From NCBI GenBank assembly GCA_011763485.2, contig JAANSK020270047.1, positions 1 through 21,292 on the forward strand: a DNA stretch of 21,292 bases. The letters are read 5' to 3'. Numbering within the stretch: the stretch's first letter is position 1; each line of letters opens with the position of its first letter. The DNA is from Isoetes engelmannii (lineage: Eukaryota; Streptophyta; Lycopodiopsida; Isoetales; Isoetaceae). The notes under the pieces were generated by a model. That model made no database searches. It saw only the letters and a program-made list of their open reading frames with translations, and was not told the DNA's origin. A program made the translations under genes and the position numbers. Positions 14,221-21,292 of this stretch are shown piece by piece.

Positions 14221-14403
14221 TTACCTGGCAAAGGGTGATTGCACATAAGCATGCCATGCAAGCAAGGACTCTTGAAACAAGAGACGTGGCAATATCGTCT
14301 TTTTACGTGATAGGTTTGGGGATCTCGCCATTTTCTGTTACTTTCAGGGGGACCTTTGGCAGCAGAATGACCCTTTTGCCTGTCTAATTCCATAAGCACT
14401 CAA

Positions 14404-14550
14404 ATGGCTTGCGAGATTTCGCAGGGGCATGATCTTCAGTGCGTCCCTCTGTTGCAGGGTGCCCCTCTAAGTGTATTAGCACAAGAAGAGGAGCTCCTCA
14501 GTGCATTTACTAAGAACTTTGATGCTCGAAGAAAATTTCGAGATGCAGAG
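14404..14550 (+). CDS. Candidate first coding exon of the NPF transporter (option A)
   Basis: ATG at 14404 opens 49 codons starting MACEISQGHD and ending DAE at a phase-0 donor GAG|GTATTT (14551). Joined to the acceptor before 15196 it keeps the transporter frame, for a protein of 626 residues, somewhat longer than the 570-600 usual for this family. The peptide is acidic in its second half and unremarkable. It starts 181 bases after the MITE's right TTA duplication. Competing option B lies at 14949. Confidence 0.3.
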
Positions 14551-14948
14551 GTATTTTGGAAAGGGTTTTTTCTTACGTTCAGTTCCTGTTTTTATAAAGC
14601 GTCAAAGTTCGAGTTTCCAAGCAACTCTTTCTTTCCAGGCCTTGAATGGACTGCATTCCATTGTGCTAAACCAGACCTATATATGTTGTTCTTGAATGCG
14701 TTAATTAAAAGTTTTAGAGTTTGAATTTGCTCTTTGACAAGAGTAAGTACTAGCTTCAATTGCATTAATGAAACAAGCTAATCTAGGTCAGCAAAAATAA
14801 GATGGTTGCCATAGTGTGGGTTGACACTCATGAATGCATTTTGCAAGGGAGTGTAGTCAGCTGTTGGAGGAGTTGCCTACCTGAAAATACAACTAAGCAT
14901 TATGCTTCCTCTGTTTAGAACATGTAATTGCACTAGAATTCACTTTAG

Positions 14949-14981
14949 ATGGCAATTGTGAAGCCCCCTTTTAGTAAAAAG
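14949..14981 (+). CDS. Candidate first coding exon of the NPF transporter (option B)
   Basis: ATG at 14949 opens 11 codons (MAIVKPPFSKK) ending at a phase-0 donor AAG|GTACAA. Joined to 15196 across a 214-base intron it gives a 588-residue protein, matching the usual length of NPF8-type transporters. Length favours this option over option A, but the exon is short and without family-specific residues. Confidence 0.3.
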
Positions 14982-15195
14982 GTACAATTTGCCTGTAGGA
15001 GCTCAAACACCAAAGAGTGTCACATCCCAAATAGATTTTTATTATTTTTCCATTCAACATGCAGCTCCTTGATTTTTTTTTACAACACGCAAGAACTTGT
15101 TTGCTGATTATATGTTATCCGCTTGCAATGGTGTTGTTTCATATGTGCGAATTTATTTATTTATATTGAAACACTAACCTTTAAGCTCTTATTAG

Positions 15196-17232
15196 GCAGT
15201 AAGCACATCTGGTTTCCATTCTGATGATATATACACAGGCGATGGATCTCATGATCTGTATGGCCGACCTGCAAGAAGGCCAAAAACTGGTGGCTGGAAA
15301 ACATGCTTTTTCGTTCTAGGTAAGTAAGAAAGTAAAGATTCATACTTGTGTAAGGATCCTCCCTGTTCGTAGAGTCCTATATTACATTTCTATCTATTTA
15401 TCTCATAACTCAACTTGTTCTAGGAACTGAGTGCTGTGAGAGGGTGGCGTTTTATGGCATCAACACCAATCTGGTAACATACTTAACTACTGTTCTTCAA
15501 CAGGACAATGCAACAGCAGCAAAAGATGTGGCAGTATGGACAGGCACGGGTTATTTAACTCCACTTTTGGGAGCATTCATTGCTGATGCTTATTTGGGGC
15601 GATTCTTTACAATTGCTGCATGTGCAGTGATTTATTCCATTGTAAGGATTACTTGTGACTCTTTTTGGCTGAAGTACTGCTGCTAAATAGTTGGAGTCGT
15701 ACGCAGGGTTTGGTTTCCATAACATTGTCGGCATGTCTTCCATCATTAAAACCTCCAGAGTGCACTGCTGGACAACAGAAATGTCAAAGTGCAACATCTG
15801 GCCAGTTATGGTTCTTTTATATTTCATTATATTTAATTGCCCTTGGAATGGGAGGGATCAAGCCCTGTGTTTCTTCCTTTGGAGCTGATCAGTTTGATGA
15901 GGAGCATCATTTAGAGAGGAAACAAAAGAGTCACTTCTTTAATTGGTTTTACCTTTCCATCAGTGTTGGGGCACTCATCGCTAGCACTTTGATAGTCTAT
16001 ATTCAAGATAACCTTAGCTGGGGATTGGGATTTGGCATTCCTGCAGCAGCCATGGTTGTGGCTATATGCACGCTGTTCTTAGGTATCCCACTTTACCGTT
16101 ATCAAAGTCCTGGGGGAAGTCCTTTGACACGGGTTGCTCAAGTTCTCGTTGCTGCTAGTCGGAAATTTCATATTCAAGTTCCCTCAGATGGAAGTCTTCT
16201 TTATGAATTGGAGGTCAGTGAGTCTTATGAAGGCGGTCGAAAACTTGCACATACTGATGATTTTAAGTAAGTGTCCTTGCTATTTGCAATGATTGAGAAA
16301 TATAAATATTTGAGAGACCTTCATGTGAAATCTACATAGAGATGATGAACAATTTTATCATTCTACTTTATAAATTAACACCCAGCTATTTGGACTACAG
16401 ATTTCTTGACAAAGCTGCAACAGAGCTTGGTAGAGACAGAAAATCTGAGAATCTCCCTGGGCCATGGTCTCTCTGCCCTGTATCAAGTGTTGAAGAAGTG
16501 AAACAACTTATACGTTTGCTACCCATATGGGCAACTACAATATTTTTCTCCACAGTCTTTGCTCAGATGTCTGGAACATTTATTGAACAAGGTACAAGAA
16601 TGGATACACGGTTTTGTAATGGGTGGTCCATACCACCTGCATCACTATTTTTATTTGAGCTCATGACTGTCATCATAATGGTGCCCATATACGATCGTGT
16701 CCTTATGAGGTTCATGAGGAAATTAACGGGACATCCCCAAGGACTTTCTCAGTTACAGCGCATGGGTATTGGACTTCTCATTTCAATTTTTGCAATGATT
16801 GGAGCTGCTCTTGTAGAAATGCAAAGACTTAAAATTGCCAGAGAACGTGGGCTATTGGATGATGCAGATTCCCCTGTTCCCCTAAGCATATTTTGGCAAG
16901 TACCTCAGTTTGCGTTGATTGGTGTTGCTGAAATATTCTTTTGCATTGGACAGCTTGAGTTCTTTTATGAGCAAGCACCTGATTCTATGCGGAGCCTTGG
17001 AACAGCTTTGGCCCTCACAACCTGTGGATTGGGTTATTACATCAACAGCTTTCTCTTGGACATTGTCACTAGAGTCAGTACCGCCGGAGGAAGGCCTGGT
17101 TGGATTCCAAACAACTTGAACTTAGGCCATTTAGATTACTACTATGCTTTACTTGCTCTGGGGAGTGCAGTTAATCTTATCTGGTACTGGACTAGTGCAA
17201 AATATTACAAGGGCAAAGTAATAAGGCGTTGA
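15196..17232 (+). CDS. NPF8/PTR2-like proton-coupled peptide transporter (start exon unresolved)
   Basis: Exons: 15196-15319, 15424-15641, 15707-16266 and 16401-17232, all GT-AG and phase-consistent (1734 bases, 577 residues plus stop). This is a POT/NPF member of the major facilitator superfamily. YTGDGSHDLYGRPA precedes helix 1, and the ECCER proton-coupling motif (15429-15443) is intact. GAFIADAYLGR, GGIKPCVSSFGADQFD, FFNWFY and PGGSPLTR follow, then the long hydrophilic loop between helices 6 and 7, and ECCER-side partners such as QLEFFYEQAPDSMRSL and GHLDYYYALL near the end. The sequence is closest in style to NPF8 di/tripeptide transporters (AtPTR2 type), which move peptides with protons across plasma or vacuolar membranes; substrate is inferred from family only. 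There is no in-frame ATG before YTGDG in the first listed exon, and a TAG precedes 15196, so an upstream exon must supply the start. Confidence 0.9.
15642..15706 (+). other. Very short (65-bp) intron in the NPF gene
   Basis: GTAAGG donor and ACGCAG acceptor bracket a stop-containing 65-base stretch. Removing it joins IYSI to GLVSITLSAC in phase 0, which restores the conserved helix of the family; reading through meets a stop. It lies near the lower size limit for plant introns. Confidence 0.85.
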
Positions 17233-17681
17233 AAAATGTTGTTAATAGCACAACAAATTTCACACCACAATATGCGTTTTGTAAACCATCAGGTCCATAA
17301 GGCAACTATACAATACAATGTGATTGTTGCAGTTAAGAAATGCTGAAAGCAAACATTGTCAGCAGAACAGTTACTCGATGCCATGGCTTTAAGTACTGAG
17401 GATGCATCAAAGTTCATTTGCTTAAATAATCTATAAGCGTGCTTATAAAGCCTTAAGTAAAACCCAGTTAAAATGCATTGACTTGTACAGATAGTAAATA
17501 TCTCATTGGTTTTGCGATGAGGTTGGAACTCGTTTTGATCGATAAGTTTTTACGGAATGCATTTCTACAACATTCTTTCGAGGCGTCAAACATCGTAAAT
17601 CAAGGGACAAGAAAAACTAAAGAGGAGTTGTACGCATTTAATGCGTTTTTGCAGTTGTTTGATTTCTATTATTTAGCATAA
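17233..17681. other. NPF 3' untranslated and downstream DNA
   Basis: AT-rich DNA after the TGA at 17230-17232. No canonical AATAAA is seen close to the stop and no exon or RNA gene is recognised; a 67-codon open frame ending at 17681 has no known domain. Confidence 0.45.
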
Positions 17682-17788
17682 GGTAAAGTATTTTTCTTGC
17701 AATTCTGGGCTGGAAAATACACCGACGCGCAGCAGTGCGGAGGCGTACGTACTTGACAGTCCTGAATTGCAAGCAAGAAAACTTTGCC
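17682..17788. mobile_element. Short fold-back element (MITE-like), 107 bp
   Basis: The left arm GGTAAAGTATTTTTCTTGC followed by AATTCTGG (17682-17709) is matched on the other strand by the right arm (17760-17788), with the shared core GCAATTC(A/T)GG and AAAG/CTTT ends. The two arms flank a GC-rich loop containing GTACGTAC. No target duplication is clear, so it could be a small MITE or a simple imperfect hairpin. Confidence 0.55.
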
Positions 17789-17806
17789 CAAACGTAAAAG
17801 GCGTGT

Positions 17807-18180
17807 TGTTATGAACATAAGTTAGGCCCTAGGTCATAAGTGATATGTTATATACATATGTTAGTCCTTAGGTCATATAGGACCATTAAACCTAAGGATT
17901 GAAGGTTTAAGAGACAAGTGAAATAAGGAGGTGCCAAATGTCTACATGCATGCATATGCGTGGCGGCATGCCACAAGAGTGGGTACCCTATATAAGAGAT
18001 CATGGATCTCAAGGGAGGAACACTACGGAGAGTCGTTTTGGGAATGATTAGGAACTGCACTATGCAGCAGGGTTGATCCGAGGGATCAATGCGAGTCTGA
18101 CGTGGGGAGTCCAGGGGATTCGAGGAGTGGGGAACCCAAGGGGTTCACGGTAGCCAGACTTGGCCTATGGGGTTGTAACA
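17807..18180 (+). mobile_element. Long terminal repeat (LTR) of a retrotransposon, 374 bp
   Basis: It starts TGTTA and ends TAACA, so it has the TG...CA ends and a 5-bp inverted repeat expected of an LTR. A TATA box CTATATAAG lies at 17989-17997, and the end is immediately followed by a primer-binding site. It would act as the promoter and 5' end of the element. Near the left edge, GTTAGGCCCTAGGTCATA and GTTAGTCCTTAGGTCATA form a diverged direct repeat. No second copy is seen downstream to the end of the window, and flanking duplication cannot be confirmed. Confidence 0.8.
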
Positions 18181-18194
18181 TTGGTATCAGAGCG
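18181..18194 (+). other. Primer-binding site for initiator-Met tRNA
   Basis: TTGGTATCAGAGCG directly abuts the LTR end. TGGTATCAGAGC is the complement of the 3' end of the plant initiator methionine tRNA used by most Ty1/copia and many Ty3 elements to prime minus-strand synthesis. Confidence 0.9.
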
Positions 18195-18450
18195 AAGTTC
18201 GTCCTCCCTTATAGGCAATTAACGAGGTTAATTATGGGACTTTGAACAGGTAGTGTTCTTTATTCGTTTGTGTTTATTACAGAGGCATCTCAAAGAGCCC
18301 GGGGCTCTTGTACTAGCGAGGTGGCTGCTTGGTGAAGCATATACCAATCATCATGATTTGATTTAGGATTTGTACCTCAGGTCCTGGGGACCTAAGAAGC
18401 CAATTCGATGTGGTAAGAGAAGTCATATATGAACCCAAACGAGCTAGCAT
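18195..18450 (+). mobile_element. Retrotransposon leader and possible decayed gag start
   Basis: It follows the primer-binding site. AATTAAC-GAG-GTTAATT (18217-18233) is a perfect 7-bp inverted repeat with a 3-base loop, as might occur in a leader. A short frame reading ASQRARGSCTSEVAAW near 18284-18331 ends at TGA and could be an old gag N-terminus, but this is weak. A diverged duplicate of GGTCCTG...GAAGCCAATTCGA occurs near 18380 and again near 18451. Confidence 0.4.
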
Positions 18451-18760
18451 GGTCCTGAGAAGCCAATTCGAAATTGTTGCAGTAGCCTCTGAGCAAGCAT
18501 GGCTTGTTGAAATAGGCCCTGGACCTGGAAAAAATGGATTTTAAAAATCCGCTGTGTGTGAGCTGAAAACTTCCTAGCAGGAGCATTTGGTGTCGAAATG
18601 CCTATCTGCCAAAATTTGTGGTTTTCCAGCAAGCAGGACTTGCTAAAATTGTGACCAAGGCCGAAAATTTGGGGTTTCTGAAACCAGCTCTGTTTGGTCT
18701 GAAAATTACCATGTAGAGGCATTTTGGGCAGATAAGATCACTTGCAAAATTTTGGAGCAT
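18451..18760. repeat. 136-bp diverged tandem repeats in the retrotransposon interior
   Basis: Unit A (18451-18586) and unit B (18587-18722) share AGCAAGCA, CTTG(T/C)T, CTGAAAA, TAG(C/A)GG-like and GCATTTTGG blocks in the same order and spacing. A partial third unit runs to about 18760. Read on the minus strand they also give two parallel peptides with matching Phe and Gln positions, which only reflects the DNA repeat. The copies are strongly diverged, so the duplication is old. Confidence 0.7.
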
Positions 18761-20037
18761 TTGGAGCATATTATAATGCAGATTCAAGGAGTATTTAAAT
18801 GCACGACCAAGGGGCAAGACCCTAGATATATAATATTCTGGCGAATATTATTATACCCTTCTAGACATACTTTGGTTAGGGAAGCCGAGTGATGCAGTCA
18901 AGCTTATGAAGCTCGATGTAACCGGTTGGTACCTTTAATTAATCCAGACAGAATTACTACAATTTCGAAAGCTGGGCTTTCATTAAGGATCTAGGAGTTT
19001 TGAACAGCTTTGGACGTGGCAAATCTAGAATTCGTGGTAACTAAAAGTCTGTTGTTCAAATATTGTTGCCTGGGGTAACTGCATGATCTGGGATCATTGG
19101 CTCACTCTACTGGTAGGGGGGCATAAAGTTACATATTAACCTTTAACCAATCCTTGTAAGGAATTGGCGATGGCTATATTATTATTGACTCAAGGGGTCA
19201 CTAGTGCACCACCTAGGGTTGTGCTAGAAGTGCACAATGTTTGGGAAATATTGTGGTGGACTTCATACTAGTTCTTACGAATGCTAGGACTTTGGTTCCT
19301 TAGAGGATTTGGAGTCTATTAAGTGACCATCTCGGAAGCAAAGCTTTCATTAAGGCTCCGGGAGTCCTGACTAGTTCCTTGTGATCTAGTAACACTTGGG
19401 AATAACAACACTTGTGGTAAGTGTAATCCTTGAATTCTAGAAAGGAATTCTGAAGGGATTTAAAGTTATGCCTTGTGTGAAGTGCTTTCCCATGAATACC
19501 AAGTAGGATCTTGGGTGCATAAAGGAAAGTAGCAACAAGTTAACTAGCTTGAGGTATTCCATTGAAAATTCCAAAGGATAAGGTTAATTCACATATACAA
19601 TTGGGTCAAGAAAATAACCTTCATAGATGAACCTCTACTTATTGAATTTATAGTTGAAGTACTATAGTCATAAAGCTAATGTTCTAAAGATTAGAGTGAA
19701 ACTCTATATACAAGTTGCAATATTGATAAGGTTAACTTATCATGTAGAAACTACAAGGTAGTAATTGCAAAGCAACTTGTTAGTTATTTTAAGGGGGTTC
19801 TTCTGGAAAGGGCACTTGAAATATTGCATGCACTTTGAAAAGCGGCAAGTTTGAAATAAAGGTTTTTTTCAGTCATAAAATGCGGAAACCAGTATTCACC
19901 AATGGTAAGCAACTCATCTTGGCATCAAGGCCTTCATCTTATGAAATCCCTTTCTTGTAGTCTCCTGTTTGTTTTGTTTTTTCTTGATATGTGAAAAATC
20001 TTCTTTATTATTTTGTGAGAGGGTTGGAACAGTGCCA
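18761..20037. other. Probable retrotransposon interior, non-coding, ends unclear
   Basis: No gag, protease, integrase or reverse transcriptase motif and no long open frame is seen, so the element is either non-autonomous or heavily decayed. A short direct repeat, GCTTTCATTAAGG at 18976 and 19343, is followed by similar sequence (GGAGTTTTGA against GGAGTCCTGA). TAATATTC-TGGC-GAATATTA at 18831-18850 is a perfect 8-bp inverted repeat. No second LTR or convincing polypurine tract is found; AAGGGGG near 19791 is the only candidate and no TGTTA follows it. Confidence 0.4.
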
Positions 20038-20070
20038 GGAATGCCGCATGTTACGCCGATGCGGCGTTCC
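20038..20070. repeat. GC-rich 12-bp inverted repeat
   Basis: GGAATGCCGCAT and ATGCGGCGTTCC pair over 12 positions with one G-T, around a 9-base loop. It is unusually GC-rich for its AT-rich surroundings. No run of T follows and no gene is adjacent. Confidence 0.75.
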
Positions 20071-20520
20071 CTTTCATCTTGCGGTCCCCTTGCTGGACGC
20101 TGCAATACCAATTTTGAATTTTCATTTTTGCTCTGCCGGTATCTATGCTCGCCCATCTACGTTTTGGCGTTTTGTTTCAGAAGAGTGCCTGCAAGATAGG
20201 ATGCGGAAGCGTTTTTGCTTCTTGGAGAACGATTATTCCCTTACTCCTTCAATTTTTCATTTCGATTTGCAGTGGACATTACTGTAATATTGGCCCTCTT
20301 TGCAATCACTGCGAGGTAGATATTTGAAGGTGATTTTCCTTCCATCTGGTTGCTTCTTTTTGTGTATATTTTTGAGCTTGAGTTTAGAGTTTAGTCTTCT
20401 ATCTTCAACTCTCAAAGGGTAATTTTTATGGTCTCTGTTTCTTTCTTCTGTATGGTTTGTCACAACTCAAAGCTTTGAAGTAATCCTTTGACAATGGACT
20501 CACTACTGACAGTCTAGCAG
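20071..20520. other. Intergenic DNA, no gene recognised
   Basis: T-rich plus strand with several overlapping short open frames, none with a known domain. A stretch TTTCGATTTGCAG near 20261 looks like an acceptor site but no convincing exon adjoins it. Confidence 0.4.
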
Positions 20521-20524
20521 TACT

Positions 20525-21292
20525 CATTACAGCCCCAAAGTTAAGACTTTTTTGCAAAAATATTTGCCATATGGTGATGATCTGCAAACCAGGACTGGTC
20601 TAAGAGAGTAGCATATTATTTCTATCGAAAACATGTCGGGTTCAACAGGTTATTCTCATAAGTGGTTTGGTGTGCCATTCCTTGAATGCATAATAGGAGA
20701 CTGAGCAGAGTTTAGCAGGCTTTTATCTCTATCACTTTAGGTCTCCGAAATTTTGCGCTTGTGTTTCGAGGTCTTTCATGTGCGATTTTAGTTTAAATAT
20801 ACAGAGCTTAATTGTTTCTTTCTTCTTCAGGTGATTTTTCTTCCGCTGTATAATGCCTATTGAAAATAATTGTATTGTTGGATACAAATGGATTTTCAGA
20901 TCAATGGCTTTCAAAATACAACAGCCTAGCCGTAGATCACGTTGATGCACCAAGTGTGGCCCACGGGACCTTGAGTATTTTAAGAAAGTAGCGTGCCATT
21001 CATCACTTGGTGCATCTGAGACCATTGAGCATTGCTTTTTCATGTGTGATCATCTTCGACTTGTATGGGATTGTTTGTTCTCCCTTTTTCAGGTTTCACT
21101 CACAAGTCAACAAGTGCTTCTGACGCTTTATCCCAGTACCTAGACGGAGTTACAAAGTCAGGCTTTTCATCTCGCTGCAGGATGGTTGCTTTGGTCTATC
21201 TGGAAAAGATGCAAGTTGGTAATCTTCAAAGGTTTGGATGTGGCAGATAATCATGTTCTCCAAGAAGCTCAAGGCCATATTGCTAAGTCATT
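20525..21292 (+). mobile_element. L1-type LINE C-terminal remnant (zf-RVT region)
   Basis: Plus-strand fragments fit the zinc-binding region found after plant LINE reverse transcriptases. APKLRLFCKNI near 20531-20565 corresponds to the usual APPK-KLFLWK start. Then CTKCGP near 20947, ETIEHCFFMCDHLRLVWD near 21019-21072 and LLWSIWKRCKLVIFKG near 21190-21235 follow in the expected order. Stops and about 280 bases of unrelated DNA between the first two blocks show that it is broken. It runs off the window end. It is oriented opposite to the remnant at 80-1640. Confidence 0.65.

Noticed and set aside
18392-18817. Overlapping minus-strand frames with repeated peptides
   Set aside because: The peptide repeat is only the translation of the 136-bp tandem DNA repeat; the copies are diverged in a non-coding way and no start or splice context supports them.
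19785-19810. Polypurine tract and 3' LTR of the retrotransposon
   Set aside because: AAGGGGG is present but no TGTTA LTR start follows and the LTR sequence does not recur.

Overview
This window is nuclear DNA from a land plant. It holds two spliced plus-strand genes of plant type, set in AT-rich intergenic DNA full of decayed transposable elements. The reverse-transcriptase remnant at 10.3-12.7 kb resembles, from memory, LINEs I associate with fern genomes. A fern or another repeat-rich non-seed plant is therefore my best guess, but nothing here proves it.

Layout: 1-1640 is a minus-strand remnant of an L1-like LINE (endonuclease domain plus the linker before the reverse transcriptase), with frameshifts and stops. 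1640-4000 holds a microsatellite tract, a perfect hairpin and otherwise unrecognised DNA. 4000-4370 contains two tRNA-like, SINE-type segments. 4570-4950 is the probable promoter of the first gene. 4955-9014 is a complete 14-exon gene for a uridine kinase/uracil phosphoribosyltransferase-like (UKL) protein, 462 residues long; all exon phases agree, and its first intron appears to have a GC rather than a GT donor. 9973-10128 is a nearly perfect 78-bp tandem duplication carrying a perfect hairpin. 10330-12720 is a second LINE remnant on the minus strand, of a different type, 5'-truncated and with a mutated catalytic motif (YAND in place of YADD). 13938-14220 is a Tourist-like MITE with TTA target duplications. 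15196-17232 encodes the bulk of an NPF8/PTR2-like proton-coupled peptide transporter; its first coding exon lies upstream and is ambiguous. 17682-17788 is a small fold-back element. 17807-18180 is an LTR with TATA box, TG...CA ends and an initiator-Met tRNA primer-binding site, followed by repetitive non-coding internal DNA with 136-bp tandem units and no visible second LTR. From about 20520 to the window end is a plus-strand remnant of the C-terminal zf-RVT region of an L1-type LINE.

The two genes act in separate processes: pyrimidine nucleoside salvage, and peptide or nitrogen transport across membranes. Sharing a strand does not imply co-regulation. I found no convincing new biological system. 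The most notable items are the GC-AG intron, the MITE beside the transporter's 5' end, the young 78-bp hairpin duplication, and the LTR element with tandem repeats in its internal region.
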